A stretch of DNA of 64,000 nucleotides, from the NCBI RefSeq assembly GCF_014982785.1, contig NZ_JADCKB010000005.1:1-64000 (forward strand). Reading direction: 5' to 3'. How positions within the stretch are numbered: the stretch's first letter is position 1; every line of letters begins with the position of its first letter. This document shows positions 43,338 to 52,100 of the stretch, one piece after another. Position numbers and translations under genes: made by a program. Below the pieces are notes generated by a model that was given only the letters and a program-made list of their open reading frames with translations, did not search any database and was not told where the DNA came from. The stretch comes from Ructibacterium gallinarum (GTDB lineage Bacteria > Bacillota > Clostridia > Monoglobales > Monoglobaceae).

Positions 43338-44181
43338 GGTTCAAAATCTCCTTTACATAATTCGGAAGGCAAAACGCACCCCGATGCAGCTGAGTGTTAT
43401 AATAACGGGTTTCTATTCCAAGCTGATTCCAGTGTTCGTCCTGCAAATTTGCTGTTGGGTGCAACTTCTTAGAGGCAAACCCAAACAGCCAATGTCCCGA
43501 CGGATAGGTGGGAATATGCGCCTGAAATACCTCACTAACCGGGAACACTTGAGAAATACACCGGTGCGCCGAACTTGCCGCACGGGCATCTTCCGGATAA
43601 AATGGACTTTCATGCTGATTGATCAAAATCCCATTTTCTTTCAAAGCGTGAAAACAATGTCCATAAAACTCTTTGGTAAACAATACCTCTCCCGGTCCAA
43701 AAGGATCCGTTGAATCCACAATAATTAAATCATACGTATTTTCTATCCGGCGTACAAATTTGAGGCCATCTTGAATACGTACATGAACCCGGGGATCTTC
43801 AAACCCGCATGCTGTCTTTGGTAAATATTCTTTGCAAACCTCAATCACTCTTTCATCAATCTCAATAAGGTCAACATTTTCAATCTGGCTGTATTTGGCT
43901 ATTTCTCTTGCAACGCCTCCATCCCCAGCGCCGATTACCAACACACTTTTTATTTCCGGATTAACCGCCATGGCAGGATGTACAATCATTTCGTGATAAA
44001 TAAATTCGTCATGCTCCGTGAGCATCATAACGCCATCCAATGTCAAAAAGCGACCAAACTCCACTGAATCAAACACAGATATAGTTTGATAATTGCTTTT
44101 TTCAAAATGCAGCTGCTGCCGTATTTGAATGGAAAACCGCACCGATTTCGTGTGGTATTCACTGTACCATAAATCGTCCAT
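43330..44181 (-). CDS. speE: Spermidine synthase
   Basis: A 283-residue aminopropyltransferase transferring the aminopropyl group of decarboxylated SAM to putrescine. It has the nucleotide motif VIGAGDGGVAREI, the DLIEIDERVIEVCKEYLP segment, the catalytic DSTDPFGPGEVLF loop and the upstream LTEHDEFIYHEMIVHPA pattern. It starts 1 bp before the speA stop region ends. Its dcSAM donor is supplied by SpeD, the first gene of the operon. Confidence 0.96.
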   Translation of the reverse strand: MDDLWYSEYHTKSVRFSIQIRQQLHFEKSNYQTISVFDSVEFGRFLTLDGVMMLTEHDEFIYHEMIVHPAMAVNPEIKSVLVIGAGDGGVAREIAKYSQIENVDLIEIDERVIEVCKEYLPKTACGFEDPRVHVRIQDGLKFVRRIENTYDLIIVDSTDPFGPGEVLFTKEFYGHCFHALKENGILINQHESPFYPEDARAASSAHRCISQVFPVSEVFQAHIPTYPSGHWLFGFASKKLHPTANLQDEHWNQLGIETRYYNTQLHRGAFCLPNYVKEILNHA

Positions 44182-44182
44182 T

Positions 44183-45631
44183 TTATTCTCCTTTCAGCAC
44201 ATTAAGGGAAGTTACATCCATGCTCTCCGGGCCAGTCAATGTGCATCCTTTTTCCTTTGCGTACTGAATGTACCCAATCAATTCTTTGGTTACACATTCT
44301 CCCGGAGCCAAAATGGGAATACCGGGCGGATAGCACATAACAAACTCCGCGCATATTCTTCCGGCACACTGTTCAAGCGGCAGGCTGACCTTATCTGCAT
44401 AAAAAGCATCCTGCGGCGACATGGCAACAACAGGACTGATATATTCACTCTCCCACAGCTTTATATTTTCCCTTTTGTATAGCCGCCGAATCTCACTCAG
44501 CGCACTAATTAAACGCTCGATATTTTTATTTTTATCTCCCACCGAAATATAGGCAAGAATATTTCCCAAATCACCAAACTCAATTTGGATTTCATATTCA
44601 TCTCGCAGCAAATCATACACCTCTATACCAGCAAGGCCTAATTTCAGCGTATTCACCGACAATTTAGTAGTATCAAAATCATAAACGCTATCTCCGTTAA
44701 TCAGTTCTTTGGAATAGGCATAATAATCACCGATTGCGTTGATTTCCTCCCGGGCATACTCAGAAAAACGTTTTACTTTTTCAAAAATTTCAACGCCCCG
44801 CAGCGCCAAATTTCTTCTGGAAATATCAAGGCTTGAGAGCAGAAGATAGGAACCACTGGTAGTTTGTGTCAAATTGATCATTTTGCGAACATAATTCTCA
44901 TTTACATTGCTGCCACAGAGCAAAAGAGAACTCTGCGTGAGAGAACCTCCTGATTTATGCATACTCACCGCCGCCATATCCGCTCCGGCTTTCATAGCAG
45001 AAATCGGCATATCTTTTCCGAAGTAAAAATGGGTGCCGTGCGCCTCATCTGCCAGGACTAAGAGTCCCGCCGCATGTGCTACCTCTACAATGGAACGCAA
45101 ATCCGAACAGATACCGTAATAAGTCGGGTTATTTACCAAAATTGCTTTCGCCTCCGGATGTGCGGCAATGGTATTCTTTACATCGGTCATAGACATACCC
45201 AGAGCAATTCCCAGCCGCTTATCCGTCTGCGGATTAATATAAACCGGAACTGCTCCGCACAGCACCAAAGCATGAATCACGCTTTGGTGCACATTACGTG
45301 GAAGAATAATCTTATCGCCCCGCTTTACGGTAGATAAAATCATAGACTGTACCGCCGAGGTCGTTCCCCCTACCATAAAAAAAGCGTTTGCTGCCCCAAA
45401 TGCCTCAGCTGCCAGTGCTTCTGCTTCTTTGATCACACTGACAGGATGGCACAAATTATCAAGGGGCTTCATGGAATTTACATCGACAGACAAACAGGCT
45501 TCCCCAAGGAACTGGGTCAACTCAGGATTTCCTTTCCCTCGCTTGTGCCCCGGCACATCAAAAGGCACCAGCCTGTTACGCCGAATTTTCTCTAATCCCT
45601 CTAAAATGGGAACACGGTTTTGATCCATCAT
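44183..45631 (-). CDS. speA: Arginine decarboxylase (Orn/Lys/Arg decarboxylase class, aspartate-aminotransferase fold)
   Basis: A 482-residue PLP enzyme of the Orn/Lys/Arg decarboxylase family, shorter than the inducible E. coli enzymes and like the Bacillus SpeA type. The PLP lysine lies in [11 protein letters not shown] (Lys226), with [13 protein letters not shown] (about 87-99) and [13 protein letters not shown] (about 193-205). Context with agmatinase downstream favours arginine as substrate, giving agmatine. Its ATG overlaps the speD stop by 4 bp. Confidence 0.92.
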   Translation of the reverse strand: MMDQNRVPILEGLEKIRRNRLVPFDVPGHKRGKGNPELTQFLGEACLSVDVNSMKPLDNLCHPVSVIKEAEALAAEAFGAANAFFMVGGTTSAVQSMILSTVKRGDKIILPRNVHQSVIHALVLCGAVPVYINPQTDKRLGIALGMSMTDVKNTIAAHPEAKAILVNNPTYYGICSDLRSIVEVAHAAGLLVLADEAHGTHFYFGKDMPISAMKAGADMAAVSMHKSGGSLTQSSLLLCGSNVNENYVRKMINLTQTTSGSYLLLSSLDISRRNLALRGVEIFEKVKRFSEYAREEINAIGDYYAYSKELINGDSVYDFDTTKLSVNTLKLGLAGIEVYDLLRDEYEIQIEFGDLGNILAYISVGDKNKNIERLISALSEIRRLYKRENIKLWESEYISPVVAMSPQDAFYADKVSLPLEQCAGRICAEFVMCYPPGIPILAPGECVTKELIGYIQYAKEKGCTLTGPESMDVTSLNVLKGE

Positions 45632-46404
45632 TGCTCCGCCTCCCGGTATACATTACAACCACTGAAAATTTCTATCATTTCCCGGCGCAGGGCATTGGTA
45701 ATATTCAGCCTCAACTGCGGGGGCAGTTCATATACGTCGGAATTAAACAGGTAATTCTGTAAAATTAAATCCTTAATCAGCATTTTGGTATGAAAAATAT
45801 TTGCCTGATAAATATTCACATCCACCGCATCGTATTTTTTCAAAATATCTCCGTGAATATAATTCTGAATGGATGAAATATTATGATCCAGAAAAATTTT
45901 TTCTCCCTCTACATTTCTGGTAAATCCCCGAACGCGATAATCTATGGTAATAATATCTGAATCAAAGCTTCCTATCAGAAAATCCAGTGTAGACAAAGGC
46001 GTAATTTGCCCGCAAGTAGCCACATCAATATCCACCCGGAACGTAGCAATAGAAGTCTCCGGATGGTATTCAGGATAGGTATGCACTGTTACATGGCTTT
46101 TGTCTAAATGCGCGACCACTGTCTCACCACTCCGCTTACGCACCATACCCTCTTCTGCAATCAAAAAAGTTACACTAGCTCCCTGTGGCTCATAGTCCTG
46201 CCTAGAAATGTTAAGAATTCGAGCACCAATCATCTGTGTCAATCGAGTTAAAATTTCGGTTAAACGTTCCGAATTATACTGCTCATTAATATATTTAATA
46301 TAATCCTGCTGTTCTCTGGCTGTTTTTGCATAACATATGTCGTAAATATTAAAGCTCAGCGACTTCGTAAGATTATTAAATCCGTACAATCTTAGTTTTT
46401 CCAT
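45628..46404 (-). CDS. speD: S-adenosylmethionine decarboxylase proenzyme
   Basis: A 258-residue pyruvoyl enzyme of the longer, E. coli-like prokaryotic class. Self-cleavage at Ser103 in [13 protein letters not shown] would give the beta chain and the pyruvoyl alpha chain. It makes decarboxylated SAM for SpeE. ATG 46404 follows GAGAGGT nine bases upstream. It is the first gene of the polyamine operon, directly behind a strong leader terminator that would make expression conditional. Confidence 0.95.
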   Translation of the reverse strand: MEKLRLYGFNNLTKSLSFNIYDICYAKTAREQQDYIKYINEQYNSERLTEILTRLTQMIGARILNISRQDYEPQGASVTFLIAEEGMVRKRSGETVVAHLDKSHVTVHTYPEYHPETSIATFRVDIDVATCGQITPLSTLDFLIGSFDSDIITIDYRVRGFTRNVEGEKIFLDHNISSIQNYIHGDILKKYDAVDVNIYQANIFHTKMLIKDLILQNYLFNSDVYELPPQLRLNITNALRREMIEIFSGCNVYREAEQ

Positions 46405-46768
46405 TATCCATTACCTCTCAAAAACAAAAAAGTATACCACTTGCACGTGGTACACTCAAAAACGCATCCTCTTATACTGAATTTCACAGAGATAAAAACA
46501 ACATTTCCCCGGATTTCATGATTGACAGAGTCTATATAGTAAGAACTACTTTTACCACTCTTATTGACCGTTTCACAAGTGTGTACCACAGTACCCTTGG
46601 TTATAAGTAACCAACTGGCAATTAAGTTGCCAACTTATAAAATTTGCGCTCTTAACGCAATCAATAATGCGAAGGTGTCTTCGCGACCGGCATCGGATCA
46701 TATTCTCTTGATAGATTTTAGATCCACATAAAAACCAGTCAAAGTGTTCTCGCTATATGCGACTAAAC
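46405..46768 (-). ncRNA. Structured 5' leader of the polyamine operon, candidate riboswitch/attenuator
   Basis: The leader is about 365 nt. From 5' to 3' the RNA can form hairpins at 46725-46695 (GGATC/GATCC), 46684-46669 (GCGAAG/CTTCGC), 46660-46644 (TTGCG/CGCAA) and 46640-46601 (8-bp outer and 6-bp inner stems). The segment 46589-46581 (GTGGTACAC) is perfectly complementary to the 5' arm of the terminator at 46455-46447, giving a mutually exclusive antiterminator. I do not see the conserved cores of the SAM, lysine, T-box, guanidine or glycine classes. Ligand is unknown; a polyamine, SAM or arginine would fit the operon. Confidence 0.6.
46432..46455 (-). terminator. Intrinsic terminator in the speD leader
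   Basis: In the minus-strand RNA a 9-bp stem (5' arm 46455-46447, 3' arm 46440-46432, one G-U pair, 6-nt loop) is followed at once by TTTTTTGTTTTTG. It ends about 28 nt before the speD start codon, so transcription must read through it to express the polyamine operon. Confidence 0.85.
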
Positions 46769-46774
46769 ATTTTT

Positions 46775-46803
46775 ATTATATTGAAAAAAGAATAACTTGT
46801 CAA
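46775..46803 (-). promoter_or_regulatory. Promoter of the polyamine operon
   Basis: TTGACA (46798-46803) and TATAAT (46775-46780) with a 17-bp spacer, perfect consensus on the minus strand. Start of transcription is expected near 46768. A strong constitutive promoter followed by a leader terminator suggests that control is exerted after initiation. Confidence 0.85.
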
Positions 46804-46837
46804 GTATTTTTCAAAAATCTTATAAAAAGAAATACAA

Positions 46838-46863
46838 ACTGCGCCGGATGTAATGATACCCGG
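46838..46863 (-). terminator. Hairpin after the GH2 gene
   Basis: A GC-rich inverted repeat (GCGCCGG and its complement, with a loop containing ATG) just beyond the GH2 stop. The minus-strand tail is only moderately T-rich, so it is a weaker terminator upstream of the polyamine promoter. Confidence 0.55.
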
Positions 46864-46871
46864 CGCTTATA

Positions 46872-49025
46872 TTACATATTCAATGCATTTGCCGGGATTT
46901 CCTCCTTCTCTGCTTCCAGCATCAAAAGTCGATACATGCTGCTGCCTGCCTCCGACTCCAGCAAAAGCGTCACTGACTGGGCTGAAGAGAAAGGCAACTC
47001 GATCTGTAGTTTATGTCCTCTTCGGTTGGTATTGGCCGGCACAATTCCCGTATTCCAATCCAAAATATGTTTTTTTGTCTCATCTACAAAAAGGAAAACC
47101 CGCACAGTATCTTCCACTTCTTCACAACTGTCATTAAGCATCCAAAGTTCTGCTGTTAACATTTCTCCTGCCACAAAACTAAAATGTTCTATGCGCGCAC
47201 TGGGCATGACCGGCCGCAAAGCATCACGTACAGCATAATATGCTTTTTTGGGATGACAAGGATAACCAATGATAGACTGTCCCGCCGCGGTGATCCACGG
47301 TTCATTAAAACACCAGTTTACCGCCATAGAACAATGCGGTTTTTGCCGCCGGGCTTCTTCAAAAATACATTTAAGCCCCTCGCACTGCAGCCACTGGCTT
47401 TTTTCAATATAATCCGCGAAACATATCTGCTTGCCAAATATTTTATCAATAATACCAAAACAAATCCATGCATCTTCGCCTGCATGTCCCCATGCGCCAT
47501 AACCGTGGTGCAATTCCCACGCTGTTTTTGGCTGTGGATGGTCGGCCAACTCCTCAGGGAAAATTGTCCGCAATTGTTCCATTTCTGTAATGGAGGGAAT
47601 TCCAAATTCGCAATAAGCTGTAAATCTACATTTCCGAACAGTTTCAAAAACCGACTCATCAATCTGAGGGTCATAAAAAATATAGCCACCGTGAGCCATT
47701 CCTGAAAGCGGAGATGTCATAAGAAATGGTGTTTTTGGATCTAATTCATAACAAAGTTTATTTAAAAGCCGCAGTGCCAAAGACTGATCTGTCATCTTGG
47801 ACCATTTGTTAAATAGTTCATTGCCGCCACACCACAGCACCAGACACGGATGTTGTTTCAGCCGCAGGATAATAGCTGATGCTTCCTGCTCCAAAACCTT
47901 TAAATAGGCAGGCGTGCCAATATAATTATTGCATGCCAGTGGAAATTCTTGCCACACCATCATTCCCATTTCATCACAGATCTCAAAAAAACTATCTTTG
48001 TTTACGATAGCTCCACCCCAACACCGAAGCAAGTTCATATTCGCTTCTTTGGCCAATACAATTTGCTGATGATAAGTTTCTCTGGTAATTGTGCCGGTAA
48101 AAATTTCCGGATTGACCCAGTTGCTACCCTTAACAAAAATTCTGCGGCCATTCAGTTCTATTGTTGCAGGAGGAAAACTTCGACTTTTTGGAAAACTACT
48201 CGGTTCCTCCCATGTTCCCTCATTCATAACCAAGCGGATTTCCCGAAACCCAATTCTTCCTTCCCGGCTATCAAACTGGCTTCTCACCTTCCAATGATAT
48301 AAATATGCCTCGCCCTGTCCGCAGCACCACCATAAATGAATATTTTCTAAATGGATGTGAGGGTCTGTGCCATAATAAACTTGCTCCCCCGTCATATCAT
48401 AAATTTCAATCACAGTTTCCTCCAAACAACTGATCTCAAAAAGAATGTCTGCATTTTTTAAATCATCAGAAAGAACATAACTACAGGAACACGCCGTAAT
48501 AAAATCATTGTTTCTGGTTTCTATATAAGTTTCTTCCCAGATTCCTGAGACTAACAGCCGCGGATGCCAGTCCCATCCGTATTCTACTGCAGGTTTACAG
48601 CTCTGATCCACTTGCTGGCGGCCATCCAGTGCACCCGGACGCTTTGGATGCGGATAAATATATACTTCCATTAAGTTCCCGTTTTGCAACTCATCCGTAA
48701 TGTCAGCTTCAGCTTTACTAAACATTCCAATGTGATGCAAAATTTTCTTTCCGTTCAACAAAACATCGTATTCGTATTCTATTCCCAGCGTTACAAAATA
48801 AATGCGGTCACCAGGCTTTTTTTCATATTTTAATTCACTTCGATAAAACCAAGTATAGTCTTCCAGCTCTTGAAACTTCGTGCAGTTATCCATCCAATTT
48901 ACATCCGCAAAACCATTTGCTTTTGCATAATCAAGCTGAATATTGCCTGGCACATCTGCCGGAAACTCTTGTATTATTTTCTCATTTAAGCTGCAACCAC
49001 CTGTCCATGTCTGAAAATATTTCAT
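46872..49025 (-). CDS. Glycoside hydrolase family 2, beta-mannosidase-like
   Basis: A 717-residue cytoplasmic GH2 enzyme of beta-mannosidase type, probably cleaving beta-mannosides from imported oligosaccharides. It has an N-terminal jelly-roll domain (about 1-165), an Ig-like domain and a TIM-barrel catalytic domain (about 285-600). The acid/base Glu lies in WCGGNE (about 402) and the nucleophile probably in YCEFGIPS (about 473); NLLRCWGGAI is also typical. There is no signal peptide when started at the ATG at 49025, which has GGGAGAG upstream. It has its own promoter and no adjacent transporter. Length is somewhat short for the family. Confidence 0.85.
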   Translation of the reverse strand: MKYFQTWTGGCSLNEKIIQEFPADVPGNIQLDYAKANGFADVNWMDNCTKFQELEDYTWFYRSELKYEKKPGDRIYFVTLGIEYEYDVLLNGKKILHHIGMFSKAEADITDELQNGNLMEVYIYPHPKRPGALDGRQQVDQSCKPAVEYGWDWHPRLLVSGIWEETYIETRNNDFITACSCSYVLSDDLKNADILFEISCLEETVIEIYDMTGEQVYYGTDPHIHLENIHLWWCCGQGEAYLYHWKVRSQFDSREGRIGFREIRLVMNEGTWEEPSSFPKSRSFPPATIELNGRRIFVKGSNWVNPEIFTGTITRETYHQQIVLAKEANMNLLRCWGGAIVNKDSFFEICDEMGMMVWQEFPLACNNYIGTPAYLKVLEQEASAIILRLKQHPCLVLWCGGNELFNKWSKMTDQSLALRLLNKLCYELDPKTPFLMTSPLSGMAHGGYIFYDPQIDESVFETVRKCRFTAYCEFGIPSITEMEQLRTIFPEELADHPQPKTAWELHHGYGAWGHAGEDAWICFGIIDKIFGKQICFADYIEKSQWLQCEGLKCIFEEARRQKPHCSMAVNWCFNEPWITAAGQSIIGYPCHPKKAYYAVRDALRPVMPSARIEHFSFVAGEMLTAELWMLNDSCEEVEDTVRVFLFVDETKKHILDWNTGIVPANTNRRGHKLQIELPFSSAQSVTLLLESEAGSSMYRLLMLEAEKEEIPANALNM

Positions 49026-49056
49026 AGCATTCTCTCCCACAATCAACTTTTTTCTT

Positions 49057-49085
49057 AATATAGCACGCAATTTTTTACCTGTCAA
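49057..49085 (-). promoter_or_regulatory. Promoter of the GH2 gene
   Basis: TTGACA (49080-49085) and TATATT (49057-49062) with a 17-bp spacer on the minus strand. The TATATT lies 31 bp before the ATG. Confidence 0.7.
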
Positions 49086-49116
49086 GAAAAGAACTTTAAA
49101 ATTAAAAAATAAAACA

Positions 49117-49149
49117 AACACCGCTGCAGAAAAAAGCAGCGGTGTTTGA
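49117..49149 (-). terminator. Terminator after the 1515-residue SLH protein
   Basis: A long stem (AACACCGCTGC and its complement, A/T loop) is followed on the minus strand by a T-rich stretch TTTGTTTTATTTTTT. It is a strong intrinsic terminator between the surface-protein cluster and the GH2 promoter. Confidence 0.85.
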
Positions 49150-49167
49150 GGTTTTAATTTGTAACTT

Positions 49168-52100
49168 TTATTTCCAATTCTTCCATACATACTCTACCCC
49201 GGCATCATTTAAGGTGTAATCATGCGTAATGGTAGCCTCCAGTACAATAGTATAATACCACTTGTCTGAAGTTAAATCAGAATATGGATTAACCTCAAGC
49301 GTTTTAACATATTCATCATCCGGATTCCGTCCTAAAATACGATTTACAATACTCATAACCTCGGCACGGCTGATGGGAATTTCCGGACGAAAACTTCCGT
49401 CCTCATAACCATCAATTAATCCGGCTTCATATAACGCCGTGATATCTTGTGTTGCCCAAAATTCAGATGCAACATCCGGAAATGGATTCTCCCCCTCGGG
49501 CTGATCCAAATTAGCAAACCGGCGAATCAGAGCAGCAAACTCTGCCCGTGTCAGCTCACCCTCAGGCTGATACGTACCATCCGGATATCCAAGGATCACT
49601 TTCTGCTGTGCCAGATATTCAATTTCCGTAACCGACCAGCGCAAGTTGTTTACATCTGGGAAAACGGTTCCTGTTGTTTCAAAGGGCGCATCATAAGATT
49701 TGTCCTTAATTCGATATAGGATAGCCGCAATTTCTTCCCGGCTGATTCTTCCGTCCGCCCGCACACTTCCATCAGGATAACCTGTAATATAACTAATATG
49801 CGTCGGATGCTCCTTGCCGAAAATATCTTTGGTATATTTAGGAAGTGTCTCTGTTTGCTCCGTGGGTCTTGTAGGCAAGCCAACACCTCCACCGCCTCCG
49901 CCGCCGGATACACGGTTTATTTTAATAGAAAATGTTTTGGAATTGATTCGGCCATAAACCGCCTGACGGCATTCGCTGGGATTTCCTGCTTTACACATAT
50001 CACAGGTTCCGCAAACATTATAATATACTGTCTTAACATTGGTATCTTTGTTGATGGACAAGGTCTCTCCTTGATATAATTGACGTGCCGTATTTTTATC
50101 TGAAGGATCGCTTCCATCCAAAGTATAGTATATAAATGTATTTTCATCTTCCGGCCAGTCATTTTCGATCGTATAATCCGTACCGGTATTTACCGCATAA
50201 ATGTCCTGTATCTCCAGTGACGTTTTTGGTACACCCAAATCCAAAAATTCGTAGAAAAAAGTCTGCCTGCTTTGAGGAATCTCCATACCATTCTCATCGG
50301 TAAGCCATGCGGTAATAGACAAATCTTTCATGTTCCCCGTTGGTAAAATTGGCATGCTGTTATATAGCAACGCATCAGTAGTATAGACAATTCCCTGACG
50401 ACTGGTATAAGTATATGTATAATAAATATCATTAGAAGGGCGGTCAGACAACAACCGAATCCCCTCTGCATATGGCTGCTCGTCCAGCACAGATATATCC
50501 ATTCGCCGCACTAAATCATAAGGTGAGGCAACATAAACCGTCCCGCTCTGCGTATCACTTTTATCAATAATATAGCTCGCAATGGCATTGGGACTAAGTT
50601 TTCCAGTTGTATCTTCCACCGCGAATGCCTTTAGTGACATGCTGTGATCAATCTCTATTTCACCACCGGTATACCGTACATCCTGAGCATCTCCATTTCT
50701 TCGATAATATATGTAATAGGTTCGATCAGAGGGTGCCGAATCCGGCATTGCCAAGGTAAGACGCACCGTATCCGAATAAGTGCCTGATGCCTGTGAAATG
50801 ACTGGCATCATCGGTACAAAGGTATATACATAGCTTACCGTTTCGCTTATCGCACCGTTTTTTCTGCTGCGCAAACGAAGAACGCTGTCATCAGAAAGCA
50901 AAATATCTCCTTGATATGAAAGCCATTCGCCACCAATAGAATATTCAATTTCTGCTCCCGCATCCAAACAGCCTGCTTTGATCTTCAGTAAATGATTTTC
51001 CGCATCTACTGCCTCTTGCGGATAGGTGCCGGACGGCTGATCTGTATAAGGAGGCGCTACTGCATTTTCTTGTACCACATAGGTATACGCATTCGTTGAA
51101 CTCTGTACTCCGTTTAACTCGCAAAACAGGGATAAAGTAATGGGGTCTGTAGTCATAGACTGTGTATTTTCACAAAGCAGCTTTGTTTTTTCCCTATCTG
51201 CATAGGCATTTCCAGTTTGTGCATCAACATAAAACTGGTTGATTCCCAAAAGCTGTACCTGATTTTCTGCACCGCCCAAAGAATATGTAACCAATGCGCC
51301 GTCGATGGATTGAATCGGAATCATAAATGCCGCACTATCTATGATACAACTATCCGGTGCCGTAGGAGCTTCCGGAACCGCCATATAATGGAAAAGTCCC
51401 AAATCACTGCGGATACCTAATGAATTTTCCGCCACTGCTTTAATCAGCACATCACCTTTTACTTCAATGACATCCCCGGGCTGATATAGCTGTGTTTCTT
51501 CACTTCCCGGTGTAGGATCTACAGGCGGATAATTTGCGTCTCCAACGGCAGCCATGGTGTAATAAATCTTTACCGAATTGGCCGTTGGCATAAAGGTTAC
51601 TGTAATAGGATCGTCATTTTTCACCGTATAAATTCCTGGTACAGGTGTCAGCACTGGTTTTGCCGGCCGCGACCGCACCACATCATACACCTGGGTCACA
51701 ACATCAGAATATACTGCATCATCTTTGATTACCACAGCTGAAATCTTGGTATACTGGGTAACCGTAATATCTACACTACCGCCCTCTGCTTTTAAACTTT
51801 CCGTTGTTGGGACCGAACCGTCTAATGTATAATATAAGCTATATCCCTCTTTTATAATAGGCATGAACACCGAAACCGTCCCCGAATTAGTAAACTGCAT
51901 ACTCTCGGGGGCAAATACCGGTGCTGCCGGTTTAATTTTATACTCAAATGTATAAATTTGCCCGCTACGGCCATCTTCATCCACACATACCGCTTTGATT
52001 ACTGTATCAGATGTAATCTGAAAAATTTCACCGTCTTGATACAAGTTTCCCAACTGTACATTCGGTTCGCTTCCATCCATTGTATAATAAATCTTTTTAC

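Noticed and set aside
46405-46768. speD leader as a T-box, SAM, lysine, glycine or guanidine riboswitch
   Set aside because: The conserved core sequences of these classes were looked for by eye and not found; only the terminator/antiterminator arrangement is shared.
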